From JANWHF01 sp036276235 (GTDB lineage Bacteria; Planctomycetota; Phycisphaerae; Tepidisphaerales; Tepidisphaeraceae), in contig DATBDZ010000258.1 of the NCBI GenBank assembly GCA_036276235.1, positions 1 through 5,370 on the forward strand: 5,370 bases of DNA. The letters run 5' to 3'. This document shows, one piece after another, positions 1 to 5,175 of this stretch. The translations under genes and the position numbers were made by a program. The notes under the pieces were generated by a model. That model worked only from the letters and a program-made list of their open reading frames with translations. It did no database searches and was not told the DNA's origin. Numbering within the stretch: position 1 is the first letter of the stretch; the number at the start of each line of letters is the position of its first letter.

Positions 1-69
1 GGTGCTATGCGGAATAGAGGTGAATCTTATGTGCAATGGGTCGGCGCTCGGGATTTGGGCGTTTCACTG
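1..69. other. No recognisable gene at left edge
   Basis: I see no convincing gene here. The minus strand, where the next phage gene would be expected, has only a GTG-started frame of 20 codons ending in TAG close to the window edge. The plus strand has an ATG at position 7 opening about 51 codons that run into the antisense of the head-closure gene, and neither resembles a known protein. The next gene of the cassette (in HK97-like order often a gp10-like tail completion protein) would start to the left of the window. Confidence 0.5.
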
Positions 70-97
70 AACCCTGAACCCCGAACCCTGCACCCTA
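70..97. repeat. AACCCTG heptamer tandem repeat overlapping a stop codon
   Basis: Four consecutive 7-base units are visible: AACCCTG, AACCCCG, AACCCTG and CACCCTA. The last unit contains, on the minus strand, the TAG stop codon (95-97) of the head-closure gene, so the ladder begins exactly where that gene ends. The degenerate units suggest an old array. No hairpin partner is visible inside the window; an inverted partner could lie to the left. Confidence 0.75.
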
Positions 98-448
98 CGA
101 TCGCTTCTCACAATCCATCTCATACACCACCTGCTCGCTCACCATCGCGTTCGCCGCGCGTTTGACGGCTTTGATGAGATAGAAGACCGATCCATCGGTC
201 AGCCGATCACCCAGGCGAACGCCGCCGGAAATGAGCTTGTCGAGATCGGCGGTGGTGTAGACATGATGATCGACGATCATGTCCCGCCGCGCGTAGTCGG
301 CGACAATCGCCGCCCGCGCGGGAGAGACGGCACAGGGAATATTCGCCAGCAGCGTGGAAAACGAACGCGAAGACCCGCCGCTGGCGTCGGTAGTGAACGC
401 GGGACGCTGGAGCGAGAGGGATTGGTCGAGAAGGGAGTTGAGCGACAC
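95..448 (-). CDS. Phage head-closure / head-tail joining protein (gp16-like)
   Basis: Probable head-closure protein of 117 residues, which in siphoviruses binds below the connector ring, seals the DNA-filled head and presents the tail attachment surface. The length is typical for the SPP1 gp16 / phage head-tail joining family. The recognisable part is the C-terminal half: a stretch around HHVYTTADLD, then ISGGVRLGDRLTDGSVFYLI (residues 74-93), then a final strand ending YEMDCEKRS, matching the family's 'GDR + Tyr/Val strand + C-terminal Cys-Glu' pattern. The start is GTG at 446-448, supported by a good AAAGGA site 7 bases upstream. It lies after the connector gene, as in HK97 and SPP1 gene order, but 254 bases away instead of adjacent. 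Its stop lies inside a heptamer repeat. The family call rests on pattern and position; sequence conservation in this family is low. Confidence 0.8.
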   Translation of the reverse strand: MSLNSLLDQSLSLQRPAFTTDASGGSSRSFSTLLANIPCAVSPARAAIVADYARRDMIVDHHVYTTADLDKLISGGVRLGDRLTDGSVFYLIKAVKRAANAMVSEQVVYEMDCEKRS

Positions 449-461
449 GTTCTATTCCTTT
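449..461 (-). promoter_or_regulatory. Ribosome binding site deciding a GTG start
   Basis: On the minus strand AAAGGA (plus-strand complement 456-461) sits 7 bases before the GTG at 446-448. This is what selects the GTG start of the head-closure gene; no ATG in that frame gives a better placed start. Confidence 0.6.
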
Positions 462-478
462 GCGATGTGAGCCTGGCC

Positions 479-676
479 AAACCCGAATCCCCGAAATCCG
501 AATCAATTCCGAAGTCCGAATGCCAAATGGCGAATGCGGAAGGGATGTCACGCGAAGCAACGAAGAGACGAAGAAGCTGCACGCTGTTCTTCGCAGCTTC
601 GGAGCTTCGCGTGACATCCTCTTTCGGAATTTGGTCATTGGGATTTGATTCGGATTTCGGGGATTCGGATTTCGGA
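479..676. repeat. Large composite inverted repeat with CCGAAAT heptamers
   Basis: This fills most of the 254-base gap between connector and head-closure genes. Three nested stems are exact: 483-506 with 645-668 (24 bp), 543-558 with 604-619 (16 bp) and 573-580 with 593-600 (8 bp around a 12-base loop). Between the first two, 519-543 and 620-640 pair imperfectly. The outer arms are ladders of 7-base units of the type CCGAA(A/T)(T/C/G) on the left and TTCGG on the right, while the core (GTCACGCGAAGC) is of different sequence. The whole could fold into one hairpin of nearly 200 bases. It contains no convincing gene and looks like a dispersed chromosomal element, not phage DNA. An effect on mRNA ends is possible but there is no U-tract. 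Confidence 0.85.
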
Positions 677-702
677 ATTCGCGGGCCAATGGGCATGGGT
701 CG

Positions 703-1614
703 TCACCGGAAGATCACGCGCGCGTAATCCACATACGGCGCCAGCAGCAATCTCACCTTCGCCGACAGTTGCGGCGTCGATGTCGAATCCTTCAGCTCAA
801 CACTGCTGGCACCGAGCGTGGCTTTCTTCAGAGAGTTGTTGACCAGGCCGGCTTGATAGAGATCCGCCGCGAGCTGCACGCAGGCTTCCTGAACCGCCTG
901 CGGAATGGTGGCGAAGCCGGCGCGATAATCGATCCGGATGTTCAGCCATCCGCGCGGCAGGCGGCCATATAGCTCGCCGGTTTCATCGTCCAGCCGCCAG
1001 CCGATTGCGCTGCTCGCTTCGTCCGAGCCATTCGGCATAAACGGCAATCCCGCGAGTTGGCCGATCGATTCGGTGTAAATCTCCAGATCGCGCCAGTCGT
1101 TCAGCACCGACATCGCTCCTTGCAGCGGCCGCAGATCGGCGGTGGGCCAGCGATCGAAGCCGTCGCGGATCGTCGCGCTCCATCCGGAGCCAATTGCGTT
1201 GATAGCAGATGCCGTCGACGCGATTGTGGGATGATCCGTGTAAAGCAGATCGAGCGTCGTCGCGACCGCGGAAGCGACGCGCACCAGCCGCAGGCCGCTG
1301 CTCGTTGTTTCAACGGTCGCCCGCTGATTCGTAACGGCATCGATATTCTGCACCAGCAGCGCCCCGCGCGGCGATGCCGCGACGCGGGTGATCTGCACAA
1401 CCGGAAACTGCCGCAGCCGCAATGGCTCGCGGATGTAAATGCCGCCGTTGTGGTATTCGGTGTACGAGCCGAGCGCGAAATCGCGCCCCGTCGCCCGCCG
1501 AATCGCGTCGCCGGCGGCGGAAATCAGCGAAGCCAGATACGCCGGCCCGGAAACAGCAAGCTGCGCCAAAGCCGAATTCTGCGCGGCACGAGATTGTGTG
1601 ATGAGGTCGGGCAT
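703..1614 (-). CDS. Phage head-tail connector protein (gp6-like), enlarged
   Basis: Probable connector (adaptor) protein of 303 residues that docks as a ring under the portal. The family fold is split in this protein. Residues about 25-80 contain the helix LASLISAAGDAIRRATGRDF and a strand region ending RLRQFPVVQITRV, which resemble the N-terminal part of gp6-like connectors. Residues about 228-270 contain IDYRAGFATIPQAVQEACVQ followed by a Leu/Ala-rich helix and LKKATLGASSVEL, the usual C-terminal helical part and tail. Between them, about residues 85-225, is an insertion with strand-like segments (VRVASAVATTLDLLYTDHPT, a GSGWSATI motif) and a Trp-rich linker. Plain gp6 proteins are about 100 residues and many relatives about 200, so this is a long version. 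The ATG at 1612-1614 has no Shine-Dalgarno sequence: a CTCCT heptamer repeat occupies that place. The order, after capsid and before head closure, supports the call. Confidence 0.8.
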   Translation of the reverse strand: MPDLITQSRAAQNSALAQLAVSGPAYLASLISAAGDAIRRATGRDFALGSYTEYHNGGIYIREPLRLRQFPVVQITRVAASPRGALLVQNIDAVTNQRATVETTSSGLRLVRVASAVATTLDLLYTDHPTIASTASAINAIGSGWSATIRDGFDRWPTADLRPLQGAMSVLNDWRDLEIYTESIGQLAGLPFMPNGSDEASSAIGWRLDDETGELYGRLPRGWLNIRIDYRAGFATIPQAVQEACVQLAADLYQAGLVNNSLKKATLGASSVELKDSTSTPQLSAKVRLLLAPYVDYARVIFR

Positions 1615-1620
1615 GGGGGA

Positions 1621-1648
1621 AGGAGTTAGGAGACAGGAGTCAGGAGTG
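1621..1648. repeat. AGGAGTN heptamer tandem repeat at the connector start
   Basis: Four perfect-length 7-base units (AGGAGTT, AGGAGAC, AGGAGTC, AGGAGTG) lie 6 bases upstream of the connector ATG, separated from it by GGGGGA. Read in the direction of the gene they are CTCCT-type units, so the ribosome-binding position carries the complement of a Shine-Dalgarno sequence and not the sequence itself. On the plus strand AGGAG would look like a ribosome site but no plus-strand gene follows. Confidence 0.8.
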
Positions 1649-1652
1649 AAAG

Positions 1653-1753
1653 AAGTTGCCAGTTGTCAGTTGCCAGTTGCCAGCGGAAATGCAGCGCGCG
1701 TGACGGCCCGTATTGGTCTTCACTGGCAACTGACAACTGGCAACTGGCAACTT
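1653..1753. repeat. Inverted repeat of GTTGCCA heptamers
   Basis: Arms of 31 bases (1653-1683 and 1723-1753) pair around a 39-base loop. Each arm is built from four units of GTTG(C/T)CA. In the left arm the second unit has the T; in the complement of the right arm the third unit has it, so the arms pair with only two mismatches. The element ends 8 bases after the stop of the upstream 144-residue gene and together with the AGGAGTN ladder fills the entire 147-base gap. It could form a stable RNA hairpin protecting or ending the upstream transcript; no run of T follows, so a classical intrinsic terminator is not supported. Confidence 0.9.
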
Positions 1754-1761
1754 AATTTGCG

Positions 1762-2196
1762 TCAGACAGCAACATTTGCGGTAAGTCCACGACTGGTTGC
1801 GGTCGCAGGCGTCTGTTCCGCTCGATGCAATTCAGCCGTGACGCAGACGAACGCGCCGGTGCTTCCTGAGGCGACGGTGATGGCCGGCCGCAAATATCGC
1901 TTGCGGCCGCGCAGGTCGATGTCCCAGGTGAACAGATGGTTGTCATCCGTCGCACCGGGCAGCGCGTTGGGCGAGACGGAAAAATCCAGCCCGCTGACAT
2001 CGGCCCAGGTGCTGTTGTCGTCGCTCTCCTGCATCTTGCAAACCGTCAGCGCGGCGTCCGTCGCCCCCAAAATCAGCTTGAAAACCGCAAAGTCAAACCC
2101 CTTGCGATCGACCGAAGAACAAGTGACGGCAGCATTATTCACCGCCGCCGCCGGCGGAGTGACGAGAATCGTTTTGTGAGTGGTAGCGTAGATCAT
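1762..2196 (-). CDS. Small conserved phage virion-type protein, candidate decoration protein
   Basis: A 144-residue protein that I do not recognise as a named family with certainty. It begins MIYATTHKTI, has a Thr/Ala/Val-rich N-terminal part, then a central segment LTVCKMQESDDNSTWADVSG (residues 50-69) of the kind seen in beta-rich phage structural proteins ('QESDD..TW.DV'), then a LFTWDIDLRGRKRYLRP segment (88-104) and a glycine/alanine-rich C-terminus. No signal peptide or membrane helix is visible, and the composition predicts mostly beta strands. Its position directly after the major capsid gene and before the connector is where capsid decoration or head-fibre proteins are often encoded, so a decoration role is my inference. 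The ATG at 2194-2196 is preceded by AAGGA with 5 bases spacing, inside the same ACAAGGAACA block found before the capsid gene. It could instead be a minor structural protein. Confidence 0.6.
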   Translation of the reverse strand: MIYATTHKTILVTPPAAAVNNAAVTCSSVDRKGFDFAVFKLILGATDAALTVCKMQESDDNSTWADVSGLDFSVSPNALPGATDDNHLFTWDIDLRGRKRYLRPAITVASGSTGAFVCVTAELHRAEQTPATATSRGLTANVAV

Positions 2197-2198
2197 TG

Positions 2199-2208
2199 TG
2201 TTCCTTGT
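2199..2208 (-). promoter_or_regulatory. Ribosome binding site ACAAGGAACA
   Basis: The minus-strand sequence ACAAGGAACA lies just before the ATG of the 144-residue gene (AAGGA, spacing 5). The same ten bases precede the major capsid start at 3758-3767, so the two genes share a translation signal. Confidence 0.6.
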
Positions 2209-2234
2209 GGGTTGTGGGTTGTTGGTTGTTGGTG
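2207..2234. repeat. GTGGGTT/GTTGGTT heptamer tandem repeat
   Basis: Four 7-base units: GTGGGTT twice, then GTTGGTT and GTTGGTG. The array starts 11 bases upstream of the ATG of the 144-residue gene and overlaps the edge of its ribosome binding site. In the transcript it reads as unstructured AACCCAC/AACCAAC units. Confidence 0.8.
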
Positions 2235-2252
2235 GAATGTCGGATGCATTGC

Positions 2253-2380
2253 TCCCTCGCCCCTGTACTCAGGGGAGAGGGCTGGGGTGAGGGGACAGCG
2301 ATTTGCCAAGGAGCGCGATTCGCAAATTAGCGCTCCCGGCCCCTCACCCTGCCCTCTCCCCCGCGTACAGGGGAGAGGGA
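2253..2380. repeat. GC-rich double-hairpin inverted repeat, copy A
   Basis: Arms of about 42 bases (2253-2294 and 2340-2380) pair with each other with a few mismatches and one indel. Each arm also contains its own near-palindrome built on CCCCTGTAC...GGGGAGAGGG, so the element can form either one long hairpin or a three-way structure. The loop of about 45 bases is related to that of copy B at 5176-5302, which shows that both descend from one element. The spurious frames it encodes (LTPALSP, SPQPSPL type) are well-known artefact peptides of this repeat in many genomes. It lies upstream of the 144-residue gene. Confidence 0.9.
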
Positions 2381-2386
2381 AACATT

Positions 2387-2425
2387 CATCCATTTTTCAT
2401 TTATCACTTTTCATTTTTCATTCGG
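2387..2425. repeat. CATTTTT heptamer tandem repeat after the capsid gene
   Basis: AT-rich ladder of 7-base units (CATTTTT, CATTTAT, CACTTTT, CATTTTT, CATTCGG) in an otherwise GC-rich region, ending 5 bases downstream of the capsid stop codon. In the transcript it reads AAAAATG units, so it is not a U-tract terminator. Confidence 0.75.
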
Positions 2426-2430
2426 AATCG

Positions 2431-3753
2431 TCACGACGCCGCGGTAATCAGCCCGACAATCGGCCCCGCCGTCCCGGAGTTGTTTCCGACATCGTGCACG
2501 ACGATATCGAATCGCTCGGTGCCGCGGATGACGACTTCGTCCTGCTCGAAGGCGTTGAGCGCGTGTTCGCTCATTTGGATGGTCGTGAGCCGCCGATCGC
2601 CCAGCCGCGCGGCCATTCTCAGGTTGCCGAAGAGGGCGCAGACCTGATTGACGGCCGACACCTTGGGCATCACCTGCGAGATGACGACCGGATATCCCAG
2701 GAAGCTCTTGTTCATCGGCAGGTTCGCGACGTCGGCGACGCGGTTGCCGCCGGCGGCTGTCGCAAGCTTCTGCATCACCGAGCCCCAGAAGAATTTGCTC
2801 ACGTACCACTTAGCCTCGCCCGGCGCGTCGGCGTACTCGGGAAGATTCGCCACGACCTTGTTGAAATCGCCGATCACGATCGAGCCATAGCTGCTGCCAT
2901 AACCGGTGCCGGTGGCAACGGTGAGACCCGCGACGTTCGCAACAGTCGCATCGACATTCTTGAGCGCGGGGGCGACGCCGGTGATTCCGCCGTAGGTGCT
3001 GGTACCGTCGCCGATGAACCCGCACTGATCTTCCTTGAGCGCGAACGCATAGGCGATTTCGCCGGCAAGGTCATCGCCGATATTCAGCACGGCGTCTTCA
3101 TTCAGCTCGTTGCTGTACTTGGTGAGCACCATCAGCTTCTTGGCCGTCAGTCGCACGCGATCCCAGGTCTTGTCGCTGGCGGTGACGGCAGTCGATTCGC
3201 CGACAAACGATGCCGTGAGCCCGCTGATGCGGCGAGGATCGGAGCGCGTGTCGGAAGTCATCGGCACGATCCGCGCGTTCTGGCGGAAGACGCCGTACTT
3301 TTCGCGAAGATCGATCAGATCGTTCTGAAATTCGTCGGGCACGAGAAAGCCGCTGCTGGTGTTGACGTTTTCGCGCTGTGTCTTGGCGGCCATCACATCG
3401 CCGCCGCCGTCGATCAGCGGGATTCCCTGCCGCTGGCAGAACTCGATTCCCTGCTTCTTGCCGTAAACGCCCAGGCAAAACATGCCAAAGCGATACGCAC
3501 GCTGGTCGGCGTTGGGCCCGGAGAAATGCCGCAGCGCGCTGTACCGCTTGACGGTAGCGGGGATCGCCCCGTCGGCCGGTTCCGCCGGATGCGTCATCCG
3601 TCGCGCGGGCGCGAGTTCTTTGCGAAGCTGAGCAAAGCCGTCATTGACGGCCCGCTCGATGATCTGTGAAATCGAGACCTCCGATTCCGCGCCGGCCTCG
3701 CCCGATTCCGCGGGCGCCGGCTGATTGTCAGTCGAAGTAGGATTCCATTTCAT
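2431..3753 (-). CDS. Phage major capsid protein, HK97 fold
   Basis: A 440-residue HK97-type major capsid protein, which forms the icosahedral shell. Residues 1 to about 120 form a charged, Ala/Pro/Glu-rich N-terminal region with a helix around SISQIIERAVNDGFAQLRKE (27-46), corresponding to the scaffold-like delta domain that the protease removes. The mature-like part begins near NTSSGFLVPDEFQNDLIDLR (131-150), the typical 'GG-LVP-E' entry to the fold, followed by the E-loop/spine region (RIVPMTSDTR to VGESTAV), a helix-rich segment with LTKYSNELNEDA, GFIGDGTSTYGGITG (245-259), LGYPVVISQVMP (352-363) and a C-terminal FEQDEVVIRGTERFDIVVHD segment, as usual in the family. The ATG at 3751-3753 has AAGGA 7 bases upstream. 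The exact cleavage site cannot be fixed from sequence; somewhere in residues 100-130 is likely. It is intact, with no frameshift. Confidence 0.96.
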   Translation of the reverse strand: MKWNPTSTDNQPAPAESGEAGAESEVSISQIIERAVNDGFAQLRKELAPARRMTHPAEPADGAIPATVKRYSALRHFSGPNADQRAYRFGMFCLGVYGKKQGIEFCQRQGIPLIDGGGDVMAAKTQRENVNTSSGFLVPDEFQNDLIDLREKYGVFRQNARIVPMTSDTRSDPRRISGLTASFVGESTAVTASDKTWDRVRLTAKKLMVLTKYSNELNEDAVLNIGDDLAGEIAYAFALKEDQCGFIGDGTSTYGGITGVAPALKNVDATVANVAGLTVATGTGYGSSYGSIVIGDFNKVVANLPEYADAPGEAKWYVSKFFWGSVMQKLATAAGGNRVADVANLPMNKSFLGYPVVISQVMPKVSAVNQVCALFGNLRMAARLGDRRLTTIQMSEHALNAFEQDEVVIRGTERFDIVVHDVGNNSGTAGPIVGLITAAS

Positions 3754-3757
3754 AATC

Positions 3758-3767
3758 TGTTCCTTGT
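3758..3767 (-). promoter_or_regulatory. Ribosome binding site ACAAGGAACA of the capsid gene
   Basis: The minus-strand AAGGA is 7 bases before the capsid ATG. The ten-base block is identical to that before the 144-residue gene, although the DNA further upstream of the two is unrelated. Confidence 0.6.
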
Positions 3768-3776
3768 TGAAAAATG

Positions 3777-3830
3777 TAGGGCGGGATTTATCCCGCCGCG
3801 CTTCCGCACGGCGGGTTCAAACCCGCCCTA
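3777..3830. repeat. TAGGGCGGG inverted repeat with two inner hairpins
   Basis: The outer ends TAGGGCGGG (3777-3785) and CCCGCCCTA (3822-3830) pair exactly. Inside, GGCGGGA/TCCCGCC (3780-3797, loop TTTA) and GGCGGGTT/AACCCGCC (3810-3827, loop CA) each form their own hairpin, so the element is a double hairpin like the CCCTCTCCCC family but of different sequence. It stands 23 bases upstream of the capsid start. Confidence 0.85.
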
Positions 3831-3945
3831 CGGTTGGACAAAGTTGCAAAAGCGCAGGCACGCGCCCGCGCCGTCTGAATTCGCCTGAATGCTCCCTCCC
3901 GATCCAATCGGGCCTGCATTCGCCGGCGAGGTTTGTTTGTTTTAA
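3831..3945. repeat. Weakly structured spacer with degenerate hairpin
   Basis: No gene is visible. Within it, CCCGAT CCA ATCGGG (3898-3912) is an exact 6-bp hairpin, flanked by GAATGC (3887-3892) and GCATTC (3916-3921) and then TCGCC/GGCGA, giving an imperfect stem over about 3881-3928. It looks like a decayed member of another inverted repeat family. The left part (3831-3880) shows nothing I can name. Confidence 0.5.
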
Positions 3946-4194
3946 GTGGCACGGGCGTCCCGCCCATGTTTTCTGTCTGCGACAGAATAAAAGAATCACC
4001 ACGGAGGCACGGAGACACGGAGGCGCGCTCGAAGTTCGAACAGAGTTCGGCGAATCACGAATTGAAGTTCAAAATAAGAAACGAAGAAGCAAAACCATTA
4101 GATGCGTTTCGCGATCGGCGCCCCGAAGTCCGAGCGCGCCTCCGTGTCTCCGTGCCTCCGTGGTGAAAAATCACGGGCGGGACGCCCGTGCCAC
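3946..4194. repeat. Nested inverted repeats (GGCACGGGCG outer, CACGGAGG inner)
   Basis: Two exact inverted repeats lie one inside the other. The outer arms 3946-3965 and 4175-4194 (20 bp, GTGGCACGGGCGTCCCGCCC) are each partly self-complementary. The inner arms 3996-4030 and 4132-4166 are 35 bp long and identical as complements, built from 8-base units CACGGAGG/CACGGAGA. The core 4031-4131 has no gene and includes the palindrome GTTCGAAC (4034-4041). Between the left arms a small hairpin TTCTGTC/GACAGAA (3971-3987) is present. The perfect arms suggest recent spread or ongoing correction of one arm by the other. The 602-base gap between protease and capsid genes is mostly this element plus its two neighbours. 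Confidence 0.9.
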
Positions 4195-4254
4195 GACGTT
4201 CAATTGATCTTCGCCATCAATCCGGGAACGTTCCGAAAATCGGGGGAAGGAGAA
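4195..4254. other. Short unique spacer between repeats
   Basis: About 60 bases without a gene. It holds a 10-base palindrome GGAACGTTCC (4225-4234) and GGGGGAAGGAG (4242-4252), an 11-base string also found directly upstream of the connector ATG (1615-1625). No promoter can be called with confidence. Confidence 0.4.
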
Positions 4255-4346
4255 TGCGCCAAGGAGCCAAGACGCCAAGATGCCAAGAAGACAAGAGATT
4301 GCTTGATTTAATTCTTGGCCTCTTGGCGTCTTGGCTCCTTGGCGCA
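4255..4346. repeat. Inverted repeat of GCCAAG octamers after the protease gene
   Basis: Arms of 35 bases (4255-4289 and 4312-4346) are complementary with one mismatch around a 22-base AT-rich loop. The arms are ladders of 8-base units GCCAAGGA, GCCAAGAC, GCCAAGAT. The element begins 9 bases after the protease stop codon. As RNA it would be a very stable hairpin at the 3' end of the protease message. It could lower read-through into the capsid gene or protect the mRNA end, but a T-run on the gene's strand is missing. Confidence 0.9.
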
Positions 4347-4355
4347 ATTGAGCCG

Positions 4356-5144
4356 TCAGCTAACTTTTCCCGTCAATTCGCGAAAAGTCTGGCGAATCTG
4401 AGAAACGATCTGCTCATGCAATCGCAATCGATCGAGCGCGGCTTTTCTAGATCGCACTACGCCGATCTCCCCCGCCGCTTCGTGGATTAGCTCGACCGTC
4501 TTCTGATCGATCAATCCCAGTTCGATCCCCTTCGCGACGGCTTGCATCTCCGCCTCGGGATTGCACGGCACCGGCACGACGGCGTATTCGATGCCGACCC
4601 AGCGATCGATCACTTTCGCCCCGCGAATCTGCGGGCGCTGCTCGATCTCCTGGCTGCTGGGTGCCCGCACATTCAGCGGCAAAAACCCGATGCTCTTGCC
4701 CGTACACGTCGGCACCGGCTGCTGCATCAGATGCAAAATCGCCGACGGCAGCCACGGCGCATCGCCCCAATCTTTGGGCCGATCCGGGTAATGCGTCTTG
4801 GCGACCAGCGCGTTGCCGCGCGCCCGAATCCACCAGTTGCTCCCGACCGGGAGTTGATCGTATCGATGCGCGAAAGTGACGACGCGGTTGTAACTGTTCC
4901 AATCGCCGCCTGCCGGGAGAACAACTTCGCCATCGCGATCCAGCGCGTCGGTAGTGATGACAGAAACATCCGTCCGCTCGCCGGCATCAAGGGTGAATGA
5001 ATCCGCCTTGCGGGAGATTCGACGATAAGTGAAATCGCGGGGAAGATCGCGCGCTAGTTCGTCAATCTTTCGCGCCAGGTTTTCCGGCAAACGAAATCCC
5101 GAGCCGGCGTGTTCGACGATGTTTTGGAAGTGCTTGGATTTCAT
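4356..5144 (-). CDS. Phage prohead protease, S78 family
   Basis: A 262-residue prohead maturation protease of the HK97 U9/S78 serine protease family, which cleaves the N-terminal delta domain of the capsid protein inside the prohead and then itself. After a basic N-terminal region (1-50) comes the family core: SVITTDALDRDGEVVLPAG (61-79), FAHRYD with the expected catalytic His93, GKSIGF with the expected nucleophile Ser151, and the conserved GIEYAVVPVPCNPEA segment (184-198) around Glu186. The C-terminal tail (200-262) is helical and charged, a likely self-cleaved or scaffold-interacting part. I chose ATG 5142-5144. The frame is open further upstream to the window edge, but those codons are the GC-rich repeat at 5176-5302 and encode only its artefact peptide. 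The ribosome site at the chosen start is weak (AAAGA). The gene lies upstream of its substrate gene, as is usual. Confidence 0.94.
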   Translation of the reverse strand: MKSKHFQNIVEHAGSGFRLPENLARKIDELARDLPRDFTYRRISRKADSFTLDAGERTDVSVITTDALDRDGEVVLPAGGDWNSYNRVVTFAHRYDQLPVGSNWWIRARGNALVAKTHYPDRPKDWGDAPWLPSAILHLMQQPVPTCTGKSIGFLPLNVRAPSSQEIEQRPQIRGAKVIDRWVGIEYAVVPVPCNPEAEMQAVAKGIELGLIDQKTVELIHEAAGEIGVVRSRKAALDRLRLHEQIVSQIRQTFRELTGKVS

Positions 5145-5175
5145 AAGTGTCTTTGTGGTGTCGCCGCTGGTTTTC

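Noticed and set aside
207..727. Several overlapping frames of 139-160 codons on both strands around the CCGAAAT element
   Set aside because: They run through the big inverted repeat and the antisense of the head-closure gene; the paired frames are a consequence of the palindrome.
2193..2393. 66-codon minus-strand frame between capsid and the 144-residue gene
   Set aside because: It is translation of repeat copy A (LTPALSPEYRGEG type), often annotated by mistake as a hypothetical protein.
70..2425. CRISPR array made of the short repeats
   Set aside because: The units are 7-8 bases, directly adjacent without spacers; no 23-40 base direct repeat with unique spacers exists.
1936..3669. Plus-strand open frame of 577 codons antisense to the capsid gene
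   Set aside because: It is the long antisense frame of a GC-rich gene; the sense frame is a clear HK97 capsid protein, and the antisense passes through the intergenic repeats and has a low-complexity Arg/His/Asp composition.
3971..3987. Hairpin TTCTGTC/GACAGAA as an intrinsic terminator
   Set aside because: On the minus strand it is followed by A residues and not by a T-run; the plus strand has no gene to terminate.
4038..4048. CGAAC AGA GTTCG resembling a Gram-positive type LexA box
   Set aside because: The spacer is 3 bases and not 4, it lies in the core of a repeat element and no gene start is near.
3725..4207. 160-codon plus-strand frame in the 602-base gap
   Set aside because: It crosses three unrelated inverted repeats and starts antisense inside the capsid gene; no protein-like character.
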